A DNA stretch of 64,000 nt from Geminicoccaceae bacterium (GCA_020638495.1 JACKIN010000004.1:186001-250000), one strand, 5' to 3'; shown: positions 1 to 9,615, numbered from the stretch's first letter. The notes: a model not told the origin generated them from the sequence alone. A program made the numbers and translations.

Positions 1-704
1 GCCGTGGCAGCCGCTTCGAGCAGGTGCTCACCCTTCAGGGCCGTGGCGCGGCGGGCATCGCCGATGACCCCGGTGGTCGAGAGCTCGGCGAACGAGCGCC
101 AGCGATGCAAGGGTGACGCCAGGGCCGAGCCCCGCTCCGGCATCGGCCCCGTGGCCTCGGCAAGGCGGGCGGTGTCGACGGACTCCGGACGCAGCGCCAG
201 CATCATCGAGGTCTCGGCCTCGCCGGCATGGAGCACGCCCGGCTGGTCCTCGAGATGTGGTGCCATCGCCGCCTCGGCGAGCAGGAAATAGGTGGTGACG
301 GCGAGCTCGAGCCCGCTGCCCAGGCTGAGCTCGGCGCTCATGGCATTGAGGGCGGTCATGTTGCCGCCATGTCCGTTGACGATCACCACCCGGCCGAAGC
401 CGGCGCGGCGGATCGAGACGAGCAGGTCGGCAAGCAGCGCCTGGTAGGTCGAGAGCCGAAGCGTGAAGCTGCCGCCGAAGCTCATGTGGTGCTCGGCGAG
501 CCCGACCCAGAGCGTCGGTGCCACGACACCATCGATGCGCAGCGCCACCCGGCGGCAGACCTCGGCCACCAGCAGCGCGTCGGTGCCGGTCGCCATGTGG
601 GGGCCGTGCTGCTCGGTGGAAGCGACCGGCAGGAGCACGATGGCGCCGGCCCCGGCGCGTTCGTTCAGCGCTGCTGCCGTCAGGTGCCGCCACTCGACTT
701 CCAT
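1..704 (-). CDS. Creatininase-family amidohydrolase (3' end cut by window edge)
   Basis: The frame is open from an ATG at 704 to the left edge, so about 234 residues are visible and the C-terminus is missing. Creatininase-family hallmarks are present: EQHGPH at about residues 31-36, NGHGGN at about 110-115 and HAGEAETS at about 159-166. These supply the metal ligands in this family of cyclic-amide and formamide hydrolases (creatinine amidohydrolase, MftE-like and FAPy-type members). The substrate cannot be read from the sequence. The gene is divergent from the M81 peptidase gene with about 80 bases between the starts, so the two may share a control region. The family call is firm; the reaction is not. 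Confidence 0.88.
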   Translation of the reverse strand, partial: MEVEWRHLTAAALNERAGAGAIVLLPVASTEQHGPHMATGTDALLVAEVCRRVALRIDGVVAPTLWVGLAEHHMSFGGSFTLRLSTYQALLADLLVSIRRAGFGRVVIVNGHGGNMTALNAMSAELSLGSGLELAVTTYFLLAEAAMAPHLEDQPGVLHAGEAETSMMLALRPESVDTARLAEATGPMPERGSALASPLHRWRSFAELSTTGVIGDARRATALKGEHLLEAAAT

Positions 705-784
705 GCCCGTTCCTTCCGTTCGCGACTTGCGCCGGCGACCGAGCCGCGCGAGTTTGGACCCAACGTAGCGCCGGAACCATGCTC

Positions 785-2263
785 ATGCGACTCTTCACAG
801 CCTCCCTCGCCACCGAATCGAACTCCTTCTCGCCCATTCCCACCGACCGGCGGAGCTTCGAGGAGTGCGTCTATTTCCGGCCGGGCGAGCACCCCGACCG
901 GCCGACCCATTCCACCGCCTCCTTGTGGGTGGCGCGCAACCGCGCGGCGCAAGAGGGTTTCGAGCTGATCGAGGGCTCCTGCTTCTGGGCCGAGCCGTCG
1001 GCCCCGGTGGTCCAGGCGGATTACGAATCGATGCGCGACGAGATCCTGGCCCAGCTCGAGGCGGCCTTGCCGGTCGACGGCGTGCTGCTCGGCCTGCACG
1101 GGGCGATGCTGGCGCAGGGTTGCGACGACTGCGAGGGCGAGCTGATCGAGCGGGTCCGCGAGCTCGTGGGGCCGGCGGCGGTTATCGGCGTGGCGTTCGA
1201 CCCGCACTGCCACCTGACCGAGAAGCGGGTCAGGAACGCCAACGTCATCATCCTCTTCAAGGAGTACCCGCACACCGATTTCGTCGAGCGGGCGGAGGAG
1301 CTGGTGAGCCTCGTGACCCGCACCATCCGGGGCGAGATCCACCCCGTCATGTCGCTCTACGACTGCCGGATGGATGATCTCTTCCCGACGACCCGCGAGC
1401 CGGCCCGCTCGTTCGTGGCCAAGATGAAGGTGCACGAGGCGCGGCCCGAGATGCTCTCGGTTTCGCTGGCACATGGCTTCACGCAGGGCGACGTGGCCGA
1501 CCAGGGGGTGCGGGTGCTGGTCGTCACCGACGACGCCAAGGCCAAGGGCGATGCGCTGGCGCTCGAGCTCGGCGACGAGGTGCGGGCCCGGCGTGGCACC
1601 TGGCGACCCCCGCATTGCTCGATCGACGAGGCGATCGACCTCGCCTATGCGGCGGAAGCGGGGCCGGTCGTCGTGGCCGATCCCTCCGACAATGCCGGCG
1701 GCGGGGCGGCGTCCGACAACACCAACGTCCTCCGCAGGCTGCTGGAGCGCGGCTGCGGCGATGCGGCAATCGGCCCGTTCTGGGATCCGTTCGCCGTCGC
1801 CATCTGCCACACGAAGGAGATCGGCTCGACCTTCCCGCTACGCTTCGGCGGCAAGGCATCTGCCGCCTCCGGGGCACCGGTCGACGCCGAGGTGACGCTC
1901 ATCGGCCTGAAAAGGGACGGCTGGCAGTCCTTCGGCACGGCAAAGGTCTCGTTCGGCGATGCCGCCGGCATCCGCATCGCGACGGCCGGCGGCAGCGTCG
2001 ACGTGACGCTGATCAGCAACCGGACCCAGGCGCTCGGCACCGAGATCTTCAGCGATGTGGGGATCGATCTCGCGAGCAAGCGCTATATCGGCGTGAAGTC
2101 GACGCACCACTTCCATGCGGCCTACGCGCCGATCGCCAGCGAGGTCATCTACTGCGATGGCCTCGGGCCATCGCCGCTCGATTCCCGACTTTATCCCTAT
2201 CGCAAGATCAGCCGCCCGCACTGGCCGCACGACGAGCTGCCGCCGGGGCGGTTTCTGGTCTGA
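785..2263 (+). CDS. M81 family metallopeptidase (MlrC-like)
   Basis: The product is 492 residues, the usual length for the M81/MlrC family, which is named for the Zn peptidase that finishes degradation of linearised microcystin; most members have unknown substrates. The N-terminus MRLFTASLATES is typical. A D-x-H motif (DPHCH, D139 and H141) and DPSDNAGGG near residue 300 match conserved blocks. An in-frame ATG also lies at 779, but the GGAA at 773-776 sits 8 bases before the ATG at 785 and only 2 before 779, so 785 is preferred. A peptide-type ABC importer follows in the same direction, which suggests the enzyme acts on an imported amide or peptide compound. Confidence 0.88.
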   Translation: MRLFTASLATESNSFSPIPTDRRSFEECVYFRPGEHPDRPTHSTASLWVARNRAAQEGFELIEGSCFWAEPSAPVVQADYESMRDEILAQLEAALPVDGVLLGLHGAMLAQGCDDCEGELIERVRELVGPAAVIGVAFDPHCHLTEKRVRNANVIILFKEYPHTDFVERAEELVSLVTRTIRGEIHPVMSLYDCRMDDLFPTTREPARSFVAKMKVHEARPEMLSVSLAHGFTQGDVADQGVRVLVVTDDAKAKGDALALELGDEVRARRGTWRPPHCSIDEAIDLAYAAEAGPVVVADPSDNAGGGAASDNTNVLRRLLERGCGDAAIGPFWDPFAVAICHTKEIGSTFPLRFGGKASAASGAPVDAEVTLIGLKRDGWQSFGTAKVSFGDAAGIRIATAGGSVDVTLISNRTQALGTEIFSDVGIDLASKRYIGVKSTHHFHAAYAPIASEVIYCDGLGPSPLDSRLYPYRKISRPHWPHDELPPGRFLV

Positions 2264-2381
2264 AGCGGCGAATCGGGATTTTGGGCTTTCGCCGGAGCGA
2301 AAATTCGGAAATCATGAATGCAACAGGCCGTGATGCGGCAGCGTACGGCCAGCCACAAGCACCAGGAAGGGAACGGCACCG

Positions 2382-3998
2382 ATGCGAACCACACGCAGGA
2401 CTTTCGTTCACGGCAGCATGGCGACGGCGGCTGCGTCCACGGCATTGACGGGGCTGCCGTGGCAGCGGGCCATGGCGCAGGAGTCCGGCGGCACCATCAA
2501 GGCGGTCATGCAGGGTGACCTTCGCGCCTTCGACCCGATCTGGACCACGGCCAACATCACCGCCTACCACGGGGCCATGATCTACGACACGCTCTTCGCG
2601 CTGGACGAGGACATGAAGCCCCAGCCGCAGATGGTCGACACGTGGACGGTCTCGGACGACCAGCTCACCTACGAGTTCGTGTTGCGCGACGGGCTGGCGT
2701 TCTCCGACGGCACGCCGGTCACGTCGGCCGACGTGGTCGCCTCGATCCGCCGCTGGGCGGTGCGTGATGGTGCCGGCCAGCACATGATGCTGCGCGTCAA
2801 GGACATCGTCGCCAGGGACGACAAGACCTTCGCCATCGAGCTGAACGAGCCCTATGGCCTCGTCATCGACATCATGGCCAAGACCTCGACGCCGCTGCTC
2901 TACATCATGCGCGAGCAGGAGGCGATGACCGACCCGATGGAGCAGGTGACCGAGTACATCGGCTCCGGGCCCTTCATCTTCAATCGCGAGGAGACCCGAC
3001 AGGGTGCGCAGTACGTCTACGACAAGAACCCGAACTACGTGCCGCGTTCCGAGCCGGCTTCCGGCATGGCCGGCGGCAAGGTCGTCAAGGTGGATCGCGT
3101 GATCTTCGAGAACATCGACGACTCGCAGACCGCCATGGCAGCGCTGCAGGCCGGCGAGATCGATTTCATGGAGCTCCCGCCGATCGATCTCTTGAGCGTC
3201 CTCGAGGCCGATCCGAACATTGTCATCGACGTGCTGAACAACACCGGCAATTACGGCCTGATGCGGCTCAATTTCCTCTACCCGCCGTTCGACAACGTCA
3301 AGGCGCGCCAGGCGATGCTCTACCTGATCGACCAGGAAGAGTTCATGCAGGCGACCTTCGGCGACCCGCGCTACTACAGGAAGTGCCCTTCCAATTTCGC
3401 CTGCGGCACGCCGATGGAGAACGACGCCAACACGGAGTGGTTTGCGGCAGCACCCGACCCCGAGCGGGCGAAGCAGCTCTTCGAGGAGGCCGGCTACGAT
3501 GGCCGGCCGGTCATCGTGCTGCACGCGACCAACATCGACTTCATGAACAACGCGGCGCAGATCGTCGCCCAGCGGCTGCGCGACATCGGCGTGAATGCCG
3601 AGCTCGCCACCTCCGACTGGGGCGGCGTGGTGACCCGGCGCGCGGTGCAGGATCCGCCGGAGGATGGCGGCTGGAACATCTTCATCACCTGGGCCGGCGC
3701 CGCTTCGGCCAACAACCCGATCGCACTCGCCGCCCATGCCGCCAACGGCACCAAGGGCTGGTTCGGCTGGCCCACGGACGAGAAGCACGAAGAGCTGCGC
3801 GACGAGTGGGCGGCCGCCCAGGGGCTCGAGGCGCAGCAGGAGATCGCCCGGCAGATCCAGGAGAACGCCTGGAACTTCGTGCCGCATGTCTGGCTCGGCC
3901 AGTGGGTGTCGCCGGTGGCCTATCGCTCGAACCTCGAGGGCATCCTGAAGATCCCGGAGATCATTCCGTTCTGGAACATCGAGCGGAAGGCATCCTGA
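2382..3998 (+). CDS. ABC transporter substrate-binding protein, peptide/nickel family 5
   Basis: This is a 538-residue periplasmic solute-binding protein of the SBP_bac_5 (DppA/OppA) class. The N-terminus has a twin-arginine motif (TRRTFVHG) followed by a hydrophobic stretch and an AMA-QE cleavage site near residue 33, so Tat export is likely. The family-typical segments FDPIWTT, SADVVASIRRW and GSGPFIF are present. A good Shine-Dalgarno (AGGAAGGGAACGG) precedes the ATG. It heads an operon with two permeases and two ATPases. The ligand is unknown; the neighbouring M81 peptidase and creatininase genes suggest a small peptide or cyclic amide. Confidence 0.93.
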   Translation: MRTTRRTFVHGSMATAAASTALTGLPWQRAMAQESGGTIKAVMQGDLRAFDPIWTTANITAYHGAMIYDTLFALDEDMKPQPQMVDTWTVSDDQLTYEFVLRDGLAFSDGTPVTSADVVASIRRWAVRDGAGQHMMLRVKDIVARDDKTFAIELNEPYGLVIDIMAKTSTPLLYIMREQEAMTDPMEQVTEYIGSGPFIFNREETRQGAQYVYDKNPNYVPRSEPASGMAGGKVVKVDRVIFENIDDSQTAMAALQAGEIDFMELPPIDLLSVLEADPNIVIDVLNNTGNYGLMRLNFLYPPFDNVKARQAMLYLIDQEEFMQATFGDPRYYRKCPSNFACGTPMENDANTEWFAAAPDPERAKQLFEEAGYDGRPVIVLHATNIDFMNNAAQIVAQRLRDIGVNAELATSDWGGVVTRRAVQDPPEDGGWNIFITWAGAASANNPIALAAHAANGTKGWFGWPTDEKHEELRDEWAAAQGLEAQQEIARQIQENAWNFVPHVWLGQWVSPVAYRSNLEGILKIPEIIPFWNIERKAS

Positions 3999-4060
3999 TC
4001 GCCATCCAGCGACCCGGCTCGAAGGAGGGGTGCCGCTCGCGGCGCCGCTCCGGCTGAGCG

Positions 4061-5002
4061 ATGCTCGGCTATATCATCCGCCGGCTCGGCTCGACGGTGC
4101 TCGTCATGGGCATCGTCGGTGTCTTCGTCTTTCTGCTCCTGCATCTCTCGCCCGGTGACCCGGCGGCGATCGTCGCCGGCGACAACGCGACCCCGGAGCA
4201 GATCGCCCAGATGCGCGAGCGGCTGGGGCTCGACGACCCCCTGCCGGTGCAGTTCATCCGCTGGTCCGGCGGGGTGCTGCAGGGCGACCTCGGCATCTCG
4301 ATCTTCTCCAACGAGCCGGTCGCCAAGCTGATCGGCGAACGGCTCGAGCCGACCATCTCGCTGTCGCTCACCACCATCGTGTTCGCCGTGGTGATCGCCG
4401 TCTCGTTCGGCGTGCTCGCGGCGTGGCGGGCCGGCACGCTGATCGACCGGGCACTCATGGGCTTCTCCGTGCTCGGCTTCTCGGTGCCGGTCTTCGTCGT
4501 CGGCTATCTGCTCATCTATCTCTTCTCGATCAATCTCCGCTGGCTGCCGGTGCAGGGCTACGCGCCCATCGCCGACGGCATCGGCCCCTGGATCCAGCGA
4601 TTGATCCTGCCGACCATCGCCCTCGGGCTCGCCTATGTGGCGCTGATCGCCCGGATCACCAGGACCTCCATGCTCGAGGTGCTGTCGGAGGACTATATCC
4701 GGACCGCCCGGGCCAAGGGGGTCGCCACCCGGCCGATGCTGCTCAAGCACGCGCTCAAGAACGCCGGCGTGCCGATCGTCACGGTCATCGGCATCGGTGT
4801 GGCGCTGCTGATCGGCGGGGTGGTGATCACCGAGACCGTCTTCAACATCCCGGGCGTTGGCCGGCTGGTGGTCGATGCCATCGCCAAGCGCGACTACCCG
4901 ATCATTCAAGGCGTCATCCTGCTCTTCTCGGGCGTCTATGTGCTGGTCAACCTGCTGGTCGACCTCTCCTACAGCTTTCTCGATCCGAGGATCCGCTATT
5001 GA
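4061..5002 (+). CDS. ABC transporter permease, DppB type
   Basis: The product is a 313-residue inner-membrane permease. The N-terminus MLGYIIRRLGSTV leads into the first membrane segment, followed by the periplasmic loop with SPGDPA and ERLGLDDPL that is typical of DppB/OppB proteins. The cytoplasmic EAA loop that contacts the ATPase is recognisable at about residue 209 (EDYIRTARAKG). The gene lies 62 bases after the substrate-binding protein. Its TGA stop overlaps the TTG start of the next permease, so the two are probably translationally coupled and form the heterodimeric channel. Confidence 0.93.
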   Translation: MLGYIIRRLGSTVLVMGIVGVFVFLLLHLSPGDPAAIVAGDNATPEQIAQMRERLGLDDPLPVQFIRWSGGVLQGDLGISIFSNEPVAKLIGERLEPTISLSLTTIVFAVVIAVSFGVLAAWRAGTLIDRALMGFSVLGFSVPVFVVGYLLIYLFSINLRWLPVQGYAPIADGIGPWIQRLILPTIALGLAYVALIARITRTSMLEVLSEDYIRTARAKGVATRPMLLKHALKNAGVPIVTVIGIGVALLIGGVVITETVFNIPGVGRLVVDAIAKRDYPIIQGVILLFSGVYVLVNLLVDLSYSFLDPRIRY

Positions 5003-5886
5003 GCGCCCCCGTTGCTCCGGCGGCCGCTTCCGTCACCGCACCGCCACCGCGCGCCCGGCCATCCTTCGCACGGTTCCTGCGACGCAACCCGACCATGGCG
5101 CTGGGCGGCCTCATTCTCATCCTGCTCTTGGTCACAGCCGTGGCAGCGCCCTACTTCGCCGGCGATCCGATCTCCATGACCCCGGCGCAGCGGCTGAAGC
5201 CGCCCTCGGCGGAATTCTGGTTCGGCACCGACCATCTCGGTCGCGACGTCTTCGCGCGCACCGTCTACGGGGCCCGGATCTCGCTCCTGGTGGGGCTCTC
5301 GGTCGCCATCTTCTCGATCGTCGTCGGCCTCGCGATCGGCCTGCTCGCCGGCTACTTCCGCAAGGTGGACGCGGTCGTGATGCGGCTGATGGACGGGCTC
5401 ATGGCGATCCCGGCGATCCTGCTGGCGATTGCGCTGGTGGCCCTGACCAAGGCCAGCGTCTTCATCGTCATCGTCGCCATCACCATTCCGGAAGTGCCGC
5501 GCGTTGTCCGGCTGGTGCGGGCCGTGGTGCTCAGCGTCCGCGAGGCGCCCTATGTCGAGGCAGCCGTCGCCAGCGGTACCCGCACGCTGCGGATCATCCG
5601 CCGCCACATCCTGCCGAACACCATCGCCCCGTTGATCGTGCAGTCGACCTATATCTGCGCCTCGGCCATCCTCGTGGAGGCGGCACTATCCTTCCTCGGC
5701 GCCGGCACGCCGCCTGACGTGCCGACCTGGGGCAACATGATCGCCCAGAGCCGGCTCTATCTCAGCGTGGCACCCTGGACCATCTTCTGCCCAGGCATCG
5801 CCCTCGCCACCGTCGTGCTGGCCGTCAACCTGCTCGGCGACGGGCTGCGCGACCGGCTCGACCCGCGCCTCGCCCGGCGGATGTGA
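4999..5886 (+). CDS. ABC transporter permease, DppC type
   Basis: The product is a 295-residue second permease of the peptide-type importer. It has an N-terminal cytoplasmic tail rich in Pro and Ala, a first membrane helix near residue 35, the FGTDHLGRDVF block characteristic of DppC/OppC proteins, and an EAA loop (APYVEAAVASG). I place the start at TTG 4999, which overlaps the dppB-type stop as TTGA. The next ATG (5095) would remove the FARFLRRNP leader that the family normally keeps before the first helix. The gene is co-transcribed with its neighbours. Confidence 0.9.
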   Translation: MSAPVAPAAASVTAPPPRARPSFARFLRRNPTMALGGLILILLLVTAVAAPYFAGDPISMTPAQRLKPPSAEFWFGTDHLGRDVFARTVYGARISLLVGLSVAIFSIVVGLAIGLLAGYFRKVDAVVMRLMDGLMAIPAILLAIALVALTKASVFIVIVAITIPEVPRVVRLVRAVVLSVREAPYVEAAVASGTRTLRIIRRHILPNTIAPLIVQSTYICASAILVEAALSFLGAGTPPDVPTWGNMIAQSRLYLSVAPWTIFCPGIALATVVLAVNLLGDGLRDRLDPRLARRM

Positions 5887-5887
5887 G

Positions 5888-6805
5888 TTGGCCGCCGTGA
5901 CCCAACCGCTGCTCAGCGTCCGGGACCTCGAGACGCATTTCTTCACCGCCGACGGCGTCACCCGGGCGGTCGGCGGCGTGTCGTTCGACGTCATGGCCGG
6001 CGAGACAGTCGGCATCGTCGGCGAATCGGGCTGCGGCAAGAGCGTGACCGCCCTCTCGATCATGCGCCTCCTGCCCGACCGGCTGGCCCGCACCGTCGCC
6101 GGCAGTGTTCGCTTCGAGGGCACCGATCTCCTGGCGCTCGACGAGGCCCGGATGCGCGACATTCGCGGCAACCGGGTCGCCATGATCTTCCAGGAGCCGA
6201 TGACCAGCCTCAACCCGGTGCTGACCATCGGCGACCAGATCGCCGAGGCGGTGCGGATTCACCAGGGTGCCGGCACCGAGGAGGCCAACGCGCGCGCCGT
6301 CGAGATGCTCGATCGGTGCGCATTCCCTGATGCCGAGCGGCGGCTCGGCGACTACCCGCACCAGTTCTCGGGCGGGATGCGCCAGCGGGTGATGATCGCC
6401 ATGGCGCTCGCCTGCAACCCGAAGCTGCTCATCGCCGACGAGCCGACCACCGCCCTCGACGTCACCATCCAGGCGCAGATCCTCAACCTGATGATCGAGC
6501 TCAAGGCGCGCACATGGCGCTGCGGTGATCCTGATCACCCACGATCTCGGCGTGTGGGCGAGACCTGCCAGCGGGTGATCGTCATGTATGCCGGGCGGAA
6601 GATCGAGGAGTCCGGGGTGATCGAGCTCTTCGACCGGCCGGCGCATCCCTACACGCGCGGGCTCATGACCTCGATCCCGAGCTTCGGCGGCCGCGGCCGC
6701 CAGCGCCGGCTGACCGAGATCCCGGGCATCGTGCCCTCGTTGCGCGAGCCGATCACCGGCTGCGCCTTCGCCCCGCGCTGCCCCGCGCGGTCGAGCGCTG
6801 CCTGA
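5888..6805 (+). CDS. ABC transporter ATP-binding protein, DppD type, frameshifted
   Basis: This ATPase of the peptide importer has Walker A (GESGCGKS), signature (FSGGMRQR) and Walker B (LLIADEPT), but the reading frame carries indels. Between about 6315 and 6329 the protein reads DRCAFPD where a shifted frame gives DRVRIPD. From 6512 to about 6555 a second pair destroys the H-loop; the shifted frame restores HGAAVILITHDLGV. Near 6783 a further indel stops the protein at 6805, whereas other frames carry the normal C-terminus to a TGA at 6896-6898, which overlaps the next ATG. The natural gene therefore probably spans 5888-6898. Start is TTG 5888 or GTG 5897. Whether this is sequencing error or decay cannot be decided here. 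Confidence 0.8.
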   Translation: MAAVTQPLLSVRDLETHFFTADGVTRAVGGVSFDVMAGETVGIVGESGCGKSVTALSIMRLLPDRLARTVAGSVRFEGTDLLALDEARMRDIRGNRVAMIFQEPMTSLNPVLTIGDQIAEAVRIHQGAGTEEANARAVEMLDRCAFPDAERRLGDYPHQFSGGMRQRVMIAMALACNPKLLIADEPTTALDVTIQAQILNLMIELKARTWRCGDPDHPRSRRVGETCQRVIVMYAGRKIEESGVIELFDRPAHPYTRGLMTSIPSFGGRGRQRRLTEIPGIVPSLREPITGCAFAPRCPARSSAA

Positions 6806-6894
6806 GCGAGGCGCCGGAGCTCCGCCCGGTGGGCGAGGGCCATCATCGCCGCCTGCCACGAGGCCGAGCGGGTGCTGGCGACGGAGCTCGTGGC

Positions 6895-7869
6895 ATGACC
6901 GCGACACCTCCCGCTCTCGAAGTTTCTGGCCTGAAGAAGCACTTTCCGGTGCAGAAGGGCCTGCTCAAGCGGACCGTGGCCCAGGTCAAGGCCGTGGACG
7001 GCGTGAGCTTCGCCATCCAGCCGGGCGAGACGCTCTGCCTCGTCGGCGAATCGGGTTGCGGCAAGTCGACGGTCGCCAAGGTGGCGCTCCGGCTGATCGA
7101 GCCCACGGCCGGCTCCATCAAGCTCGACGGCGTCGAGGTGAGCCAGCTCGACGCCGAGGCCATGCGGCCCTTCCGCAAGCGCATCCAGATCGTCTTCCAG
7201 GACCCCTACGCCTCGCTCAACCCGCGCATGACCGCCGGGCGGATCGTCAGCGAGCCGCTCGAGAACTACAGCGACATTTCGCGTGCCGAGCGCGAGGAGC
7301 GCATGGCGCTGCTGTTCGAGAAGGTGGGGCTCCGGCGCGATTCGATGAACCGCTACCCCTTCGAGTTCTCCGGCGGGCAGCGCCAAAGGCTCGGCATCGC
7401 CCGGGCCCTGGCGCTCGAGCCCAAGGTGATCGTCGCCGACGAACCCGTTTCCGCACTCGACGTCTCGGTACAGGCGCAGGTCCTGAACCTGCTCATGGAT
7501 CTGCAGGAGGAGTTCGGCCTCTCCTATCTCTTCGTCAGCCACGACCTCGGCGTGGTCGAGCATATCGGCCACCGCATAGCGGTCATGTATCTCGGCAAGA
7601 TCGTCGAGCTGGCGACGCGGGAGGCGCTCTTCGCCAATCCGCTGCACCCCTATTCCCGCGCCCTGATCTCCGCCGCACCCATGCCGAACCCGCGCGCCAA
7701 ACGCGAGCGCATCGTGCTCGAAGGCGACGTCCCGTCACCGATGAACCCGCCCAGCGGCTGCGCCTTCCACACCCGCTGCCCCTTCGCGATTCCCCGCTGC
7801 CGCAGCGAGACGCCGGCCCTCGAGCCCAAGCCCGACGGCCGGCTGGTGGCCTGCCACCTGGTGGAGTAG
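6895..7869 (+). CDS. ABC transporter ATP-binding protein, DppF type
   Basis: The product is a 324-residue intact second ATPase. It has Walker A GESGCGKST, signature FSGGQRQR, Walker B VIVADEP and an H-loop VSHDLG. The C-terminal oligopeptide-transporter extension with its Cys cluster (SGCAFHTRCPFA) is complete. The ATG at 6895 overlaps the ancestral stop of the DppD-type gene as ATGA. Unlike its frameshifted partner this gene shows no indels. It closes the importer operon. Confidence 0.92.
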   Translation: MTATPPALEVSGLKKHFPVQKGLLKRTVAQVKAVDGVSFAIQPGETLCLVGESGCGKSTVAKVALRLIEPTAGSIKLDGVEVSQLDAEAMRPFRKRIQIVFQDPYASLNPRMTAGRIVSEPLENYSDISRAEREERMALLFEKVGLRRDSMNRYPFEFSGGQRQRLGIARALALEPKVIVADEPVSALDVSVQAQVLNLLMDLQEEFGLSYLFVSHDLGVVEHIGHRIAVMYLGKIVELATREALFANPLHPYSRALISAAPMPNPRAKRERIVLEGDVPSPMNPPSGCAFHTRCPFAIPRCRSETPALEPKPDGRLVACHLVE

Positions 7870-7881
7870 GCAGCGGCCCGC

Positions 7882-8349
7882 CTACTCGTGGATCTTGATC
7901 ACCGCCTCGATCTCGACGGTCATGCCGTTGGGCAGCGAGCCCATGCCGATGGCGGAGCGGGCGTGGCGGCCGCGCTCGCCGAGCACGTCGACGAGCAGGT
8001 TGGAGCAGCCATTGATGACGGTGGGCTGGTCCTTGAAGTCCGGCACGGCGTTGACCATGCCGAAGAGCTTGAGGAACTCCACCTTGTCGAGGCTGCCGGC
8101 GGCGAGCTTGGCGACGGCGAGGAGGTAGAGGCCGGTGAGCCTGGCGTGCTCGGCGGCCTCCTCGACGGTGACGTCCTTGCCGACCTTGCCCTGGGCGTAG
8201 GTCCCGTCCGGCAGCTTCGGGCCCTGGCCCGAGAGGTAGACGGTCGAGCCGTCGCGCTTGAACGGCACGTAGGTGTAGATCGGGGTGGGGGCGGTCGGCA
8301 GGGTCAGGCCGAGCTCGGCGAGACGCTGGTCGGCGGTCTTCTCGGTCAT
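7882..8349 (-). CDS. RidA (YjgF/YER057c) family protein
   Basis: This is a 155-residue member of the RidA superfamily, which usually hydrolyses reactive enamine/imine intermediates released by PLP or flavin enzymes. The segments VYLSGQGP, FLKLFGMVNAVPDF and GERGRHARSAIG match the longer, atypical RidA subgroup; the last is the family block that normally ends RSAVG. The ATG overlaps the stop of the upstream amidohydrolase (ATGA, 8346-8349), so the two are translationally coupled and probably act in one pathway. Confidence 0.9.
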   Translation of the reverse strand: MTEKTADQRLAELGLTLPTAPTPIYTYVPFKRDGSTVYLSGQGPKLPDGTYAQGKVGKDVTVEEAAEHARLTGLYLLAVAKLAAGSLDKVEFLKLFGMVNAVPDFKDQPTVINGCSNLLVDVLGERGRHARSAIGMGSLPNGMTVEIEAVIKIHE

Positions 8350-9530
8350 TCGGCGGCCCTCGTGCTGCTGTGGCTGGCGCTGGCGCGGAAGGCGTCGGGC
8401 TCGGCCGGATGGAAGACCCGGCCACCGACGACGGCACCCCGGGCGAGGATGCGCCGGTCGCCGGTCATGATCTCGCCGGTCACGTCCTCGTAACGGAACG
8501 AGCCGTCCTTGAGCTCGAGCAGGGTCGCGTCGCCGACGCTGCCCGGCGCCAGGCTGCCGAGCTCGGGGCGCTGCAGGGCCTTGGCCGCATTCACCGTCGA
8601 GGCGGCGATCACCTCGCCGAGCGGCATGCCGAGGCAGAGGAACTTCGACATCGTCGTCACCTGGTCGTAGGCCGGGCCGTCGATGCAGAGGGTATGGACG
8701 TCGGACGAGATGACGTCGGGCCGGAAGCCACCCTCCAGCATGGCGCGCGCGGTCTTGTAGGCGAAGGAGCCCTTGCCGTGGCCGATATCGAAGATGACAC
8801 CCTTCTCGCGGGCCCGCCAGACGAGATCCTTGACCTGGCCCTTGCCGTCGACCGGGCTGTTGGGGAAGGGGCGAAACGCATGGGTCAGCACGTCGCCCGG
8901 CCGCAGCCGCTCGATCACCTCCTCATAGGTCGGCGGCGGGTGGTCGATATGCGCCATGAGCGGCATGCCCACCGCATCCGCCACCTGCAGCGCCATGTCG
9001 AGCGGCGCCACGCCGGACGTGCCGGAAGCGTGGCGGCCGACCCGGACCTTGATGCCGACGATGACATCGCGGTTGGCGTCCGCCACGGCGGCCGCCTCGG
9101 CCGGCGCCATCATCCGCATCTCCTCGCTCTCGCCGACCATCACGGTGTTCGAGAAGGCGTAGATGCCGGCGAAGGAGATGTGCAGATATGCCAGGATGCG
9201 CGTCTGGCTCGGCTCGATCACATGCTTGCGGAATCCGGGGAAATTGCCGGGGCCGGCGCTACCCGTGTCGACGGCGGTGGTGACCCCGCTCCTGCGGCAG
9301 AAGTCCTCGGCGTCGACGCCGAGCGAGGTGCCGCCCCAGTAGACGTGGGTGTGGAGGTCGATCAGGCCGGGGGTGACGATCAGGCCATCGACATGGCGGA
9401 CATCCCGGCCGTCGAGACCGTCGCCGATGGCGGCGACCTTGCCGCCCTCGAAGGCGACGTCGGTGATCCGGTCGATGCCCTGGGCCGGATCGATCACGTG
9501 CCCGCCCTTGAGCACGAGGTCAAAAGTCAT
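8346..9530 (-). CDS. Amidohydrolase/deacetylase family metallohydrolase
   Basis: The product is a 394-residue cyclic amidohydrolase-superfamily enzyme. It has the N-terminal beta-sandwich start (DLVLKGGHVIDPA), the metal ligand pair in HTHVYWGG, a probable carbamylated Lys in VIVGIKVRVG, His ligands in MAHIDHPP and LTHAF, and the Asp in ISSDVHT. These fit the subgroup annotated as amidohydrolase/deacetylase, related to dihydroorotases. I start at ATG 9530, which has an AGGGGG Shine-Dalgarno, rather than 18 bases upstream. It is followed without a gap by the RidA gene. Confidence 0.88.
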   Translation of the reverse strand: MTFDLVLKGGHVIDPAQGIDRITDVAFEGGKVAAIGDGLDGRDVRHVDGLIVTPGLIDLHTHVYWGGTSLGVDAEDFCRRSGVTTAVDTGSAGPGNFPGFRKHVIEPSQTRILAYLHISFAGIYAFSNTVMVGESEEMRMMAPAEAAAVADANRDVIVGIKVRVGRHASGTSGVAPLDMALQVADAVGMPLMAHIDHPPPTYEEVIERLRPGDVLTHAFRPFPNSPVDGKGQVKDLVWRAREKGVIFDIGHGKGSFAYKTARAMLEGGFRPDVISSDVHTLCIDGPAYDQVTTMSKFLCLGMPLGEVIAASTVNAAKALQRPELGSLAPGSVGDATLLELKDGSFRYEDVTGEIMTGDRRILARGAVVGGRVFHPAEPDAFRASASHSSTRAAE

Positions 9531-9615
9531 GGCGTATTCCCCCTCCACAACGTCCAGAGGGCCTTATTGCCGCCAAGCCGGCCCAGGGTCCAGTGCCGAA
9601 CGAGCGAAGTCCGCC

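Noticed and set aside
28..843. Long minus-strand frame of 271 codons overlapping the creatininase gene
   Set aside because: Arg/Pro/His-rich product with no family pattern; it is a shadow of the real gene in another frame.
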